Notes: generated by a model from the sequence alone, not told the origin. Counted from the stretch's first letter, positions 17,508-26,791 are shown. The stretch: DNA of 64,000 bases from an uncultured Sphingomonadaceae bacterium (GCA_947493195.1 CANLQG010000006.1:1-64000); one strand, 5' to 3'. A program made the numbers and translations.

Positions 17508-17827
17508 CTAGACCACGCCGAGAGCCAGCAGCGCGTCGGTGACGTGACCCCCTATCTCGTGAATGAGAAGCAGATACAGACTGCCGACCAGCGCCAATAA
17601 AGTTGCCATGGCCGAGTACCGGCGCCGCGCCACGGGAGCCAGATAGAGATACAGGACAATGGTGCAAACGACCGCAATGATTAGGGCATAGTCGCGAAGT
17701 GGCAAGTTCGTCGTCATGCCAAGATTGGCCCCGATGAGGGCGCCAAAAAAAGGGAAACGCCGTTCAGGGCGGCCCGTTTTTCGGCAAGTGTCTGCGTATC
17801 GAAACCCATCAGCCGCCGCCAAGACAT
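17508..17827 (-). pseudogene. Small inner-membrane protein gene split by a frameshift at a 7-base homopolymer
   Basis: The gene starts at an ATG (17827) with a good GGGAG site and reads MSWRRLMGFDTQTLAEKRAA up to a run of seven T on the minus strand (plus-strand A7 at about 17747-17753). After that the sensible reading continues in another frame as FGALIGANLGMTTNLPLRDY and two hydrophobic helices (ALIIAVVCTIVLYLYLA and a second near the C-terminus). Joined, the product would be about 105 residues with two or three membrane segments. The cause may be a real mutation, slippage during translation or a sequencing error. I do not recognise a family. Confidence 0.6.
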
Positions 17828-18154
17828 AGTATCTCCCTTCGGAGGGAAAAGTGCAGCGTTGCCGGCGGATAAGTCAATGACTGTTTTCCACCTTAGTCTC
17901 AATCATTCCTCATAGGATTTAGAGCAACCCAAAGCGGACTGGCCGCTAGTCCCCCGACTGTCACAAAAGTTGCCTTCCCGGTAACGACCCGATACCGGTC
18001 GTCGAGATTACTCTTAATGGGACCGTAGGCTGAATACTCCGGTTCGATACTCTACGGGAATTAGAGCCGCCGCTTTCCGCCTAAGAGCGTATCCGACACT
18101 ACTCATGCTCCCGCCCATTCAACTGGTTGAAAGGCGGGGTCGCCAGGTTTGTAT

Positions 18155-19618
18155 CTACTGGGAGAGCGCGGGCTGAACAACTACAGGGCTAAATGTGCCC
18201 AAGATACTCTCTGCAACAGGGGAAGCCTTCGCTTCATACATTAATTCATCCGCCGCCGCGATGACGCTGTCTGGAGAAGCTCCTTCGGTTTCTTGGACGA
18301 TAAGCAACCCGGCGCTGGCTGATACCTCCCACCCGTTCCGCTCTGCCGCCTTGCTGATCGAATCCTGCATTCTTGTTACCACTAAGGACGCAGTGTCGGC
18401 ATCCGCACTCGGCAATACGGCTACGAACTCGTCGCCCCCCATCCGCGCCAAACCATCCTCATCCCGAAGCATCGTTTTCAAGTGCGAGGCTATCAACGTC
18501 AGGCATTTGTCGCCCTCGCCATGGCCGTGCTGGTCATTGACGGCCTTAAAACCATCTAGGTCGAGATAAACTATCGCTAACGGGAGTTGAGATTTTCGAC
18601 GGCTTGATAGCGCCAGTTGAAGCTTGTCGATCAGACCTCGCCGGTTGAGCAATCCCGTGAGGGGATCTCGGCGCGCGTCCATCTGTGCGCTCTTGCGGGC
18701 TGAAATGTCTTCGATAACCGCAACGAAAAAGTCGGGCCTACCACCGGCGTCCCGAATAAGAGACACTGTGAGATTGATCCAAACTGTGTCACCATTCGCC
18801 CGGACATATCTCTTCTCCATCGAATATGTCTTGGCTCGATCAGCGAGCAGATCCTCTACATGTGCGAGGTCCGCCTCGAGGTCGTCCGGGTATGTGATCG
18901 CCTGAAAACCTCCGGCCAGCAGGCTTTCTCTTGAATGACCCGCGATCTCGCAGAACCGGTCATTGACCAGCATAAAATGGCCGTTCACAGTTACATGAGC
19001 GATCCCTACAGCAGCTTGCTCAAATGTGGCAGTGAAGCGCCGGTTCATGACTGTCGCCCTGCGTTCGGCTTTGGTCTGGGAAACAGCCGCAAAGCCGGTC
19101 ACCAAGGGACCGGCTATGAGTTGAAGCGCAATCAAATCCTGACAGCTAAAACTTCTTGGATGCTGAGAATATAAGGCAAGCAGGCCTACCGACTTACCAC
19201 GGAAGGGCAAAGGGACCATCGCCGCTGAGCGGGCACCACTCTCGCTGAAAAGTGTTTCGTCAACGCCGGGGGTCGAAAATACGTCATCGACTAGAACGGG
19301 GTCGCGATTGCTCATACACTGGCCCGAAAGATACGAGACGCTGCATCTCCTTACTCCCAGCAACGGCCAAGAGGTTCCGGTTGCAGCGCGGACCACGAGC
19401 TTGTTGCCGTCGGGAGTAGCAATCAGCGCGCCATCAGCTCCCGAGATGATCCGTTGAGCTGATTTGACCACGACACGCATCACTTCGTCCATGTCTGTTC
19501 CGGCATCGCTAACCTCGGCCTGCATTTGCAGGAGGTCACGCGCGAAACTAAGATAGTCACGGGAACCTAGCTGTTTCCGCGTTCGCGGAGAGCCTGGAAA
19601 TGCCGTGACCTTAGCCAT
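18155..19618 (-). CDS. GAF-PAS-GGDEF diguanylate cyclase
   Basis: Encodes 487 residues. Domains in order are GAF (about 35-185; GQCMSNRDPVLVDDVF), PAS (about 200-315; ending FFVAVIEDISARKSAQ) and GGDEF (about 320-480). The active-site motif is intact (ARMGGDEFVAV) and an RxxD inhibitory site (RDED) sits at the right spacing upstream. It should make cyclic di-GMP in the cytoplasm in response to a small ligand or redox signal, with product feedback. There is no membrane segment. It is monocistronic and transcribed away from the iron-uptake cluster. Confidence 0.9.
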   Translation of the reverse strand: MAKVTAFPGSPRTRKQLGSRDYLSFARDLLQMQAEVSDAGTDMDEVMRVVVKSAQRIISGADGALIATPDGNKLVVRAATGTSWPLLGVRRCSVSYLSGQCMSNRDPVLVDDVFSTPGVDETLFSESGARSAAMVPLPFRGKSVGLLALYSQHPRSFSCQDLIALQLIAGPLVTGFAAVSQTKAERRATVMNRRFTATFEQAAVGIAHVTVNGHFMLVNDRFCEIAGHSRESLLAGGFQAITYPDDLEADLAHVEDLLADRAKTYSMEKRYVRANGDTVWINLTVSLIRDAGGRPDFFVAVIEDISARKSAQMDARRDPLTGLLNRRGLIDKLQLALSSRRKSQLPLAIVYLDLDGFKAVNDQHGHGEGDKCLTLIASHLKTMLRDEDGLARMGGDEFVAVLPSADADTASLVVTRMQDSISKAAERNGWEVSASAGLLIVQETEGASPDSVIAAADELMYEAKASPVAESILGTFSPVVVQPALSQ

Positions 19619-20108
19619 TTCTAACCACTTCCCGATCGTGTTATTCGCCCGTTGATTTATGAAGCGGACCTACCCATGGATGGTTACCAACCAGTTGACA
19701 TGAAGTTATCCGAGGCCCGTCGACCGGAGCAGTTTTGGGAGCGATAACCCGTTCCGCCAGTGCCGCGCCGTGGCTGGGCGGCGTCAGCTTTCCACCCCAG
19801 TTGCAGACATTCCAGCCTTTCGCGGATTTCCCCGTTAGCCGACTGGCAGTTCCGCGCCTGTTTGTGCTGAAAGCGGACTGTCGGCTAACGACCCGATTGC
19901 TGCCATTCGACAGATAAGGATGGTTGCAAAATGCATGAGCCATCAGCTTTAATAGGCAGGGAGCCTCGTCGTTCGAACGACAGTTAGCCAGTTGGCTCTG
20001 CATAGCGGGGGTCGCAGAAGCGGATCGGCAGTCAGAGACGCCATTGCAAACCATTCACGATAATGCCACTCTTTGCTCAATTTCGTTCATAGTTGGAGCG
20101 TATGACCG
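19619..20108. other. Intergenic region with a dispersed repeat copy
   Basis: About 490 bases without a supported gene. It contains one copy of the intergenic repeat described separately (19789-19890). A minus-strand open frame here has no recognisable features. Confidence 0.4.
19789..19890 (+). repeat. Dispersed intergenic repeat, copy 1
   Basis: This segment aligns over about 105 bases with 36645-36756. Shared blocks are GCTTTCCACCC near the start, GACATTC, GACTGGCAG, CGCGCCTGTT, and a final GC-CTGTC-GC-AAC. I judge identity at roughly two-thirds by eye. Both copies are intergenic and in the same orientation. Confidence 0.5.
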
Positions 20109-20324
20109 TTGAAAATCGACAGTTGGAACGGCATTCTGGATCGCCTAACTGCAACGATTAGCGGTGCAATATTTGCATTGTCTATGGTCTCTAATGATGG
20201 CGAATATATAGCTGAAATCCTGGTCTTATTCTTTGTCCTTTTCTGCATACTTACCGCAAGCGTTTTGCGTCGGGGATTGGACCATTCAGGTAAGACAATC
20301 AGCGATTCTGAACAGAACAGCTAA
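20109..20324 (+). CDS. Possible small membrane protein
   Basis: An open frame from a TTG encodes 71 residues with one strongly hydrophobic segment (IAEILVLFFVLFCILTASVL) followed by a charged tail. Base composition is unusually AT-rich for this genome. There is no convincing ribosome site and no recognised family, so it may be a chance frame or recently acquired DNA. Confidence 0.3.
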   Translation: MKIDSWNGILDRLTATISGAIFALSMVSNDGEYIAEILVLFFVLFCILTASVLRRGLDHSGKTISDSEQNS

Positions 20325-20406
20325 CTTATTCTTTGATCTCTGATGCTCTCGATTCAGGAACAATAACTGGTGTCAGAAAACCACCCTACACTCAGTCATT
20401 CACGCT

Positions 20407-20631
20407 TCATACGCAGCGCCCGAAAGCGGGCACGAAGAAGCAGGTGGATAAAATGACTTCTTCGCAGGGCGGGTGGGCATCTAGATAAACAGAATGACGC
20501 CGCGCGAACAGTCGGGGCGGATAGAGTTTTAGCCGTCCTCCATTATAAATAACCGTTATCATGCGCCTTAGCTCAATAGCGCGCGCAATGGTCCTCAACG
20601 TAGCGTTTCCATCGCGTCCGGTATGTTGCAT
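20407..20631 (-). CDS. Truncated mini WYL-like protein
   Basis: Encodes 74 residues starting MQHTGRDGNATL. The core IARAIELRRMITVIYNGGRL, then YPPRLFARRHSVYLDA, matches the mini WYL protein encoded at 10370-10693 (AIAERRWMSVTYNG and HGEPYLLA). Both end with an F-V-P-A motif. It is shorter and lacks the Glu-Pro-His of the longer one. The start codons of the two genes lie in a very similar context (CTGCA-ATG-CA). The open frame extends upstream to 20916, but that part reads through the TonB receptor promoter and is not protein-like. It is divergent from the receptor gene. Confidence 0.5.
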   Translation of the reverse strand: MQHTGRDGNATLRTIARAIELRRMITVIYNGGRLKLYPPRLFARRHSVYLDAHPPCEEVILSTCFFVPAFGRCV

Positions 20632-20841
20632 TGCAGAATAAGGGCGCCAGCCTGATGCGTTGGCAAGTGTCTTGCACAAGCAAAAATGCGACTTCCGCGA
20701 TTTCCTCCCGCCGGGGTGTTGCACGCGAAATTGTGTCCGCAAAACAGCGAACCACTTGCCACTCCGGGCTCCAAACCAAGACTTAATTCCAATGAATTGT
20801 TGACACGCCGCGCACGACAGCCGAAAGGCGCATCCCATCCT

Positions 20842-20870
20842 AATGCGACTCATTAGCATTAGCATTATCA
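20842..20870. promoter_or_regulatory. Probable Fur box upstream of the TonB receptor
   Basis: An AT-rich array of near-hexamers reads, on the minus strand, GATAATGCTAATGCTAATGA. It lies 10-38 bases upstream of the receptor start codon. Tandem GATAAT-like hexamers are the classic Fur-binding pattern. The downstream genes fit iron regulation. Confidence 0.6.
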
Positions 20871-20879
20871 GGGGGTCTT

Positions 20880-23300
20880 GTGTTCTACCAATCCGCTCTT
20901 CGTCCAAAATTTCCATTCACTGCCGCAATCGGTGCCATCGCCGCCTCGATGGCAGCACCAGCGCAGGTAGCGGCTCAGGAGGCCGATGATGAGGTTTCGC
21001 AAGAGGACGACCAGTCGGAGGCGCGCAGGAACGCACGACCATCAACCGAAAACAACATCGTCGTCACCGCCGCGGGGTTCGAGCAGAAGATCGCCGAGGC
21101 GCCGGCCAGCATTAGCGTGATTTCAGCCGAAGTACTCGCCGAACGGCCCTACATGACTCTGATCGATGCTGTTCGCGATCTGGAAGGTGTCGATGTCGGC
21201 GAAACGTCCGACAAGACGGGGCAGCGCACCATCAGTATTCGCGGGATGGGCGCGGATTACACGTTGCTGCTGATCGATGGGAAACGCCAGAACAACCACG
21301 GCGATATCTACCCCAACAACTTCGCCGGCAATGCCTTCAACCACATCCCGCCCCTTGATACGGTGGAACGGATCGAGGTTATTCGCGGCCCGGCATCGAC
21401 CCTTTATGGCGCGGATGCGATGGGCGGGGTAATCAACATCATCACGCGTCCGGTCAGCCGCTACTGGACCGGTTCAGTGACGGTGGGTCGCAGTTTTCAG
21501 GAAGACGAGCGCTTCGGGGATGATATCACGTTCGACGCGGCCGTAACCGGGCCAATCCTGGGCGATACGCTGGGCATCGCGCTGCGAGGCTCGATCTATG
21601 AGCGCATGGCCTCCAGCCCGGAGTTCGTGCCGGTGATCGATCCATCCGGAGAGGAGCAGGTTCGCGCGCTCGGTTTCGGTGGCGGCGGCCGCACGGTGGA
21701 CAACACGAATTACAGTGTGGGCGGCACGCTCAGCTGGATGCCGTCCGTCGATCACCGCATCGCCTTCGACTACGATGTTTCGCGGCAAATATACGACAAT
21801 ACGCCTGTCACCGATCCTGTTACCGGAGAAGTGAACTTCCCCCTCGGGACCCTCGATAGCATCGACACGATCTGGCAGACCCGGGGTGGGATCGTCGCCC
21901 CGCGCGTCGGTTACAAAGACGAGCAGCGCTACGACCGCACAAACTGGTCGATCACGCATAATGGCGAATGGTCCTTCGGCACCAGTTTCATATCCCTGGC
22001 GCATGTTGACACGGTCAATCGCGGTCGCACCCGGCCATTCTCGGTTGCCGAGCGGCTGCTGCTACAGGAAATCTATGATGGCACTGGCGAGTATGCCGGG
22101 CTGAGCGAGGAAGAGCGCAGGGATATCGCGGCGGCAACCTTCCTGCCGCGGCCTGACCGCAATCTCAGAAGCTCGCAATATACGCTGGACGCGCGCGTTG
22201 TCGTGCCGTTCTCCGGGCTTGCCGGCAACCACGAAATGGTCGTGGGCGGGCAGTATATCGATGGCGAACTCTACGATGCGGTGTTCGGTCTGGAAGAAAG
22301 CTCAGAAGGGATTTCCGCTGTACAGGAACAGCGGCAATGGTCGGTTTTTGCAGAGGATAACTGGTCCCCTGTCGACTTCTTCACGCTCACGGCGGGTGTC
22401 CGCTACGACGAGCACGACGTGTTCGGCGGACAGGTTTCGCCGCGCGTCTACGGCGTGATCAACGTCACCGATACCGTGATCGTTAAAGGCGGCGTGAGTA
22501 CTGGCTACAAGACGCCCAAGACCACGGATCTGTATGATGGCATCCGCGGTTTCGGTGGCCAGGGCACGTTCCCGTTCGTAGGAAATCCGCTCCTTGTGCC
22601 TGAAACCAGCATCAATACCGAAGCTGCGGTCTACTGGGATCCACTTCCCGGTACGGGCATCAACGTCACGTATTTTCATACGAAATTCGATGACAAGATT
22701 GCGAGTGCAAGCGTGCAACCTTGCGTGTTGACGGGCGGTCAACGTCCCTGCGCAAACCTCGGTGATTACTTCGCCGTCCTTGGCGTGGGCATTCTGAATC
22801 AACCGGTCAACATCGACGAGGCAAAGGTCGAAGGCGTCGAAGTGGCGGGTCAGCTTCGCTTCCATCGGGATTTCAATCTGCGCGCCAACTACACCTATAC
22901 CGACAGCGAGCAGCTGAGCGGTTCCGACGAAGGACTGCCGTTAACCAACACCGCCCAGCACATGGCCAACGCCACGCTGGATTGGTCGGCAACGGATCGG
23001 ATCAGTGCGCAGCTGAATGCCGAACACCGTTCTCGTCGTTACCGCGGAGTGGATGCTACGACCGGCGACCGGCTTTTCTACCAAAGCTACACGGTCCTCA
23101 ACCTGGGCGCGCAGTTCGAGCTGAATGAGCACATCAGGCTGGCAGCACGGGTCAACAACCTGCTCGATACCGATTTCACCAGCTATCAGACGAGTTTCAT
23201 CGACAACGGCGACGGCACTTTCGATCCCGTTTTCATCGATGACTACAACAACAAGGACAAGGCCCGCAGCTACTGGGTCAGTCTGAATGCGCAATTCTGA
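20880..23300 (+). CDS. TonB-dependent outer-membrane receptor (iron-chelate type)
   Basis: Encodes 806 residues. A signal peptide (cleavage near AQVAAQEA) is followed by a TonB box-like NNIVVTAAG, then the plug domain (about 55-170; APASISVISAEVL, SIRGMGADYTLLLIDGKRQ, PASTLYGADAMGGVINIITR). The 22-stranded barrel ends in a C-terminal aromatic strand (YWVSLNAQF). It would import a ferric chelate or similar metal complex across the outer membrane. The start is GTG with GGGGG upstream and a Fur-like array just before it. It heads a five-gene cluster with PepSY, DUF2271, DUF4198 and ApbE proteins, a layout known from iron-limited proteobacteria. The exact siderophore cannot be deduced. Confidence 0.9.
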   Translation: MFYQSALRPKFPFTAAIGAIAASMAAPAQVAAQEADDEVSQEDDQSEARRNARPSTENNIVVTAAGFEQKIAEAPASISVISAEVLAERPYMTLIDAVRDLEGVDVGETSDKTGQRTISIRGMGADYTLLLIDGKRQNNHGDIYPNNFAGNAFNHIPPLDTVERIEVIRGPASTLYGADAMGGVINIITRPVSRYWTGSVTVGRSFQEDERFGDDITFDAAVTGPILGDTLGIALRGSIYERMASSPEFVPVIDPSGEEQVRALGFGGGGRTVDNTNYSVGGTLSWMPSVDHRIAFDYDVSRQIYDNTPVTDPVTGEVNFPLGTLDSIDTIWQTRGGIVAPRVGYKDEQRYDRTNWSITHNGEWSFGTSFISLAHVDTVNRGRTRPFSVAERLLLQEIYDGTGEYAGLSEEERRDIAAATFLPRPDRNLRSSQYTLDARVVVPFSGLAGNHEMVVGGQYIDGELYDAVFGLEESSEGISAVQEQRQWSVFAEDNWSPVDFFTLTAGVRYDEHDVFGGQVSPRVYGVINVTDTVIVKGGVSTGYKTPKTTDLYDGIRGFGGQGTFPFVGNPLLVPETSINTEAAVYWDPLPGTGINVTYFHTKFDDKIASASVQPCVLTGGQRPCANLGDYFAVLGVGILNQPVNIDEAKVEGVEVAGQLRFHRDFNLRANYTYTDSEQLSGSDEGLPLTNTAQHMANATLDWSATDRISAQLNAEHRSRRYRGVDATTGDRLFYQSYTVLNLGAQFELNEHIRLAARVNNLLDTDFTSYQTSFIDNGDGTFDPVFIDDYNNKDKARSYWVSLNAQF

Positions 23301-23377
23301 CGACCGACAATGATTGGTTGCTATTGATCATCAATTGCAATTAGACAGGTTTCCGGGACCGAAATCGAAGCGAAATC

Positions 23378-24061
23378 ATGAATACCCGATCGACCTTTCA
23401 GCGCGCGTCTGCAACCGCGCCTCCTGCGCAGGGGAAAAATTCGAAACGCCGCATTCCGGCCTTCTGGGTGCGGCAGTTTCACACATGGCACTGGATGAGC
23501 AGTGCGATCTGCCTGATCGGGATGATTCTGTTCGCGGTAACGGGGATAACCCTGAACCACGCTGGCGCGATCGAGGCAGAACCCGTCATCGTGACAGAGG
23601 AACTGGTGTTGCCGCGCAGCCTCCTGGGCGCTCTCGAGCGCGTCCCGGACAGTGCCGATGCCACGACACCGGTGCCCGATGCGCTGGCCCGGTGGGTGGA
23701 CGAGGAGCTAGATGTCGGACTCGCCGGGCGGGCTCCCGAATGGAGCGAGAGCGAGCTCTACATCCCCCTCCCGCGTCCAGGCGGCGATGGCTGGATCGCC
23801 ATCGACCGGACGAGCGGGGACGTGCTTTTCGAAAGCACTGATCGCGGATGGATCGCCTATCTCAACGATCTTCACAAGGGGAGGGATAGCGGCACGGCTT
23901 GGTCGTGGTTTATCGATATCTTCGCCGCGGCCTGCATCGTCTTCTCCGTCACCGGTCTGCTCCTGCTGCAACTTCATGCCAGGAACCGTCCGTCCACATG
24001 GCCCATCGTGGGAGCCGGGTTCGTCATCCCCGCGCTTCTGCTCATTTTTCTCGTCCACTGA
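23378..24061 (+). CDS. PepSY-associated transmembrane protein
   Basis: Encodes 227 residues. After a basic, proline-rich N-terminus there is a membrane helix starting at FHTWHWMSSAICLIGMILFA with the His residues typical of PepSY-TM proteins. A periplasmic domain of about 130 residues follows, then two C-terminal helices (IDIFAAACIVFSVTGLLLL and FVIPALLLIFLV). Proteins of this family (PiuB-like) are linked to reductive iron release at the inner membrane. It follows the TonB receptor by 77 bases and precedes the DUF2271 gene by 14, so an iron-regulated operon is likely. Three predicted helices, shorter than full PiuB. Confidence 0.85.
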   Translation: MNTRSTFQRASATAPPAQGKNSKRRIPAFWVRQFHTWHWMSSAICLIGMILFAVTGITLNHAGAIEAEPVIVTEELVLPRSLLGALERVPDSADATTPVPDALARWVDEELDVGLAGRAPEWSESELYIPLPRPGGDGWIAIDRTSGDVLFESTDRGWIAYLNDLHKGRDSGTAWSWFIDIFAAACIVFSVTGLLLLQLHARNRPSTWPIVGAGFVIPALLLIFLVH

Positions 24062-24075
24062 TCAAGGAGACACAT

Positions 24076-24594
24076 ATGCGTGTCAGAATCGCTTACGCCT
24101 TTGCGGCCACCAGCCTTGTCGCGGTGCCTGCCGCGGCGCAGGAATTGTCTCTCAGCGTCGAGATCCCTCGCCTGCGGGTTGCCGAATACCACAACCCCTA
24201 TGTCGCGATCTGGATCGAAAACGAAGCGGGCCGCGCGGTGCGTACGCTCGATGTCTGGTACGATATCGATCTGCGCGGCGACGATCCCGAAAAATGGCTG
24301 CCCGATATGCGCACCTGGTGGCGCCGGGCAGGGCGCTCGATGGACCTGCCGGCCGATGGCATCAGCGCTCCGACCAAGGCTCCGGGCACCCACCGCGTGG
24401 CCTACCGGCAAGGTTCGCGTCCCCTCGGCAATCTACCGGCTGGTCGCTACACGCTGCGCGTCGAAGCCGCGCGTGAGGTGGGTGGACGCGAGGTCGTCAG
24501 CATCCCCTTCCAATGGCCACCGCGATCGAATGCCAGTGCCACCGCCAGAGGCGATGCCGAACTCGGCGCAGTCCGCCTCAACCTGTCGCGCTGA
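24076..24594 (+). CDS. DUF2271 periplasmic protein
   Basis: Encodes 172 residues with a cleavable signal peptide (ATSLVAVPAAAQE). The mature part carries the DUF2271 pattern: NPYVAIWIENEAGRAVRTL, then a Trp-rich patch (WLPDMRTWWRRAG), then LPAGRYTLRVEAAREVGG. The fold is predicted to be a beta-sandwich. The family always seems to accompany PepSY and ApbE proteins in iron-reduction clusters; a role in holding a flavin or metal partner in the periplasm is a guess. A good AAGGAG precedes the ATG at 24076. Confidence 0.85.
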   Translation: MRVRIAYAFAATSLVAVPAAAQELSLSVEIPRLRVAEYHNPYVAIWIENEAGRAVRTLDVWYDIDLRGDDPEKWLPDMRTWWRRAGRSMDLPADGISAPTKAPGTHRVAYRQGSRPLGNLPAGRYTLRVEAAREVGGREVVSIPFQWPPRSNASATARGDAELGAVRLNLSR

Positions 24595-24632
24595 ACGTGA
24601 TCAGTCAAAGACCAAGACCGAAAGGAACACTC

Positions 24633-25436
24633 ATGTTCGCCAAGACAAGCCTTTACGCCATCAGCCTTGCGCTGGGTCTCACTACGCTCATTCCGAGCGA
24701 AGCCAGTGCCCACCGCCGCTGGCTGCTGCCTTCCTCCACCGTTCTTGCCGGTGACAGCGAGACGATTACCGTGGATGCTGCAGCTTCCAACGAGCTCTTC
24801 GTATTCGAACACCGGCCCATGCCGCTCGACTCGCTCGTCATTACGGGTCCCGACGGAGAGAGCGTGACACCCGTGATCATCGGCTCCGGTTCCTATCGCA
24901 GCGTTTTCGACCTTCCTCTGACGGCGCAGGGTACGTACCGTCTCGCTCTCGTTTCGGACGGCATGATGGGCTCCTACGAACTTAATGGTGAACGCCATCG
25001 CTTTCGCGGGGACGCAAGCGAGGTGCCCGCGGGAGCGACGGACGTGCGCATGAGCCGCAACAGCTCGCGGACGGAAACCTTCGTCACGCTCGGCGCGCCC
25101 AGCGACACTGCCCTTCAGCCGGTCAACAGCGGCCTGGAGATGGTCGCTGTCAGCCATCCTAACGACATCGTGGCAGGTGAACCGGCGACGGTGCGCTTCC
25201 TGATAGACGGGCAACCAGCGTCCGGGCTGGAAGTGGAATTCGTGCAAGGCGGCACCCGTTACCGCGACAACGCCGGCATTCAAAACCTCGTCACCGATGC
25301 TGAAGGCGAACTTGTTCTCGAAGCGGCTAATCCCGGCATGTATTATCTTGAGGCCTCTTCCAGCCAGGACGGTGCCGATGGAGAACCTGATCGCCGCAGT
25401 TCCTACACCGCGGTCCTGGAATTTCTGCCACTTTGA
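24633..25436 (+). CDS. DUF4198 (nickel/cobalt-transport-like) periplasmic protein
   Basis: Encodes 267 residues. The signal peptide ends ...PSEASAHRRWL, so the mature protein begins with the HRRWLLPSSTVL motif typical of DUF4198/CbiK-like periplasmic proteins, where the N-terminal His may bind metal. Two beta-sandwich repeats follow, the second around GEPATVRFLIDGQPASGLEV. It lies 38 bases after the DUF2271 gene with its own AAAGGA site and just before apbE. A part in periplasmic metal handling within the iron cluster is inferred from context. Confidence 0.85.
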   Translation: MFAKTSLYAISLALGLTTLIPSEASAHRRWLLPSSTVLAGDSETITVDAAASNELFVFEHRPMPLDSLVITGPDGESVTPVIIGSGSYRSVFDLPLTAQGTYRLALVSDGMMGSYELNGERHRFRGDASEVPAGATDVRMSRNSSRTETFVTLGAPSDTALQPVNSGLEMVAVSHPNDIVAGEPATVRFLIDGQPASGLEVEFVQGGTRYRDNAGIQNLVTDAEGELVLEAANPGMYYLEASSSQDGADGEPDRRSSYTAVLEFLPL

Positions 25437-25444
25437 CCAATAGG

Positions 25445-26449
25445 ATGAGCCGGGGGAGGGAGGAGTTCGACCAGCTTCTCCTTCCCCCGCATCCCGAACC
25501 GCCGCCCCCTGCGCCCCTCGCCGGAAGCCGCGAAAGCAGGCTGTCGGGCGAGACGATGGGAACGGTCTGGGCGGTGTCGGCCATCGTGCCTCCCGGTGTC
25601 ACCGATGGCACCATCCAGTCCGTTCTCTATAACACCTTTTCGCGCATCATCGTCCAGATGAGCCAATGGGAGGAGCGATCGGACCTCAGCAAGTTCAACC
25701 GTTCCCCAGCAGGCACTTCCCTCAGGCTGGGAGGGGATTTTGCGAGAGTCCTTGACTGCGCAATTGCGGTGGCTGTGGCCACCGGCGGCGCTTTCGATCC
25801 GACAATCGGCGCGGCCACGCAGCTTTGGGGTTTCGGATCGTCCCCCCTTCCGGGACAAGCGCCCGACGCAGAAGAGGCGAAAAGTACACGACGGTATGAC
25901 TGGCGCGACATTCGTTGTGAAGACAACGGCCGCACCCTCTTCCAACCTGGAGGCCTCACGCTCGACTTCTCCGGCATAGCGAAGGGCCATGCAGTCGATG
26001 CCGGCATCGAAGCGCTCCACAGGCTCGGAATCCGGCACGCCCTTCTGGAGATCGGGGGCGAGGTGCGGGGCGCTGGCCTGCGCGCAGACGGAATGCCCTG
26101 GTGGGTCGATATCGAGAGCCCTCCCGGCAGCATCCTACCGAGAGCACGCGCTGGGCTGACCGGCTGGTCGGCTGCTACATCGGGCAGCTATATGCGCCGA
26201 CGGCAGGTGGGTAACTTATCGTGGTCGCACACCCTCGATTCTGCCAGCGGCTTGCCGTTGGACAATGATATTCTTGCTGTCAGCGTGCTCCATCCGGGTT
26301 GTATGCAAGCGGACGCTCTGGCTACGGCGATACTGGCCTTAGGAAGGGATCGCGGAATGGACTTCGCGAACGAGAATGGCATTGCAGCGCGTATCGTCCT
26401 CGAGGACATATCACTTCAAAGCGCAGCTTGGATGCGGTGGCTCGACTAG
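25445..26449 (+). CDS. apbE: FAD:protein FMN transferase (ApbE family)
   Basis: Encodes 334 residues. ApbE signatures are visible: GETMGTVWAVS near residue 35, the DPTIGAATQLWGFG region, LTLDFSGIAKGHAVDAGIEA near 175, and HALLEIGGEVRGAG. A C-terminal metal-site region (TSGSYMRRR, SHTLDSASGLPL, SVLHPGCMQADALATAI) follows. It attaches FMN covalently to a Thr in a partner flavoprotein. Unusually, I see neither a signal peptide nor a lipobox at the N-terminus (MSRGREEFDQLLLPPHPEPP), although most ApbE proteins are periplasmic. A TTG at 25433 that overlaps the previous stop is an alternative start. It is the last gene of the iron cluster. Confidence 0.88.
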   Translation: MSRGREEFDQLLLPPHPEPPPPAPLAGSRESRLSGETMGTVWAVSAIVPPGVTDGTIQSVLYNTFSRIIVQMSQWEERSDLSKFNRSPAGTSLRLGGDFARVLDCAIAVAVATGGAFDPTIGAATQLWGFGSSPLPGQAPDAEEAKSTRRYDWRDIRCEDNGRTLFQPGGLTLDFSGIAKGHAVDAGIEALHRLGIRHALLEIGGEVRGAGLRADGMPWWVDIESPPGSILPRARAGLTGWSAATSGSYMRRRQVGNLSWSHTLDSASGLPLDNDILAVSVLHPGCMQADALATAILALGRDRGMDFANENGIAARIVLEDISLQSAAWMRWLD

Positions 26450-26791
26450 GGTGTTTGTCGCCCCCCAGGGGCCGGGGCAAGGCGATTGGGGTTCTCCAAA
26501 TAGGGAGCGTGACCCAACCTGGCCGCTTGTCTGCTCTTCTTCTTGAGCGAACCGATGGCAGCTTTTGGATTTTTCCATGGTTCGCTTAACGTCCGAGTTT
26601 GGGGCGCGCTGCGGTCAGTCTGGAAAGGGGCCGGTAGCGGTCGGTCCGGAGTTGTGCGGCGCACTTGATAAAGCGGTCGTTTACCCACACCCGATGAATA
26701 GCCGTATCGAACGATCGTTCTAGTCGAGGAAAGCAACTTCAGACCTGTCAGATCACCTCCGCATTCAGCGCGTTGTTGCTAACTGAGGCGC
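26450..26791. other. Intergenic region after the iron cluster
   Basis: About 340 bases without a supported gene. A stretch around 26585-26650 (GCTGCGGTCAGTCTGG, then GGTAGCGGTCGGTCCGG) resembles fragments of the dispersed intergenic repeat, but only weakly. It should include the promoter of the histidine kinase gene downstream. Confidence 0.35.
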
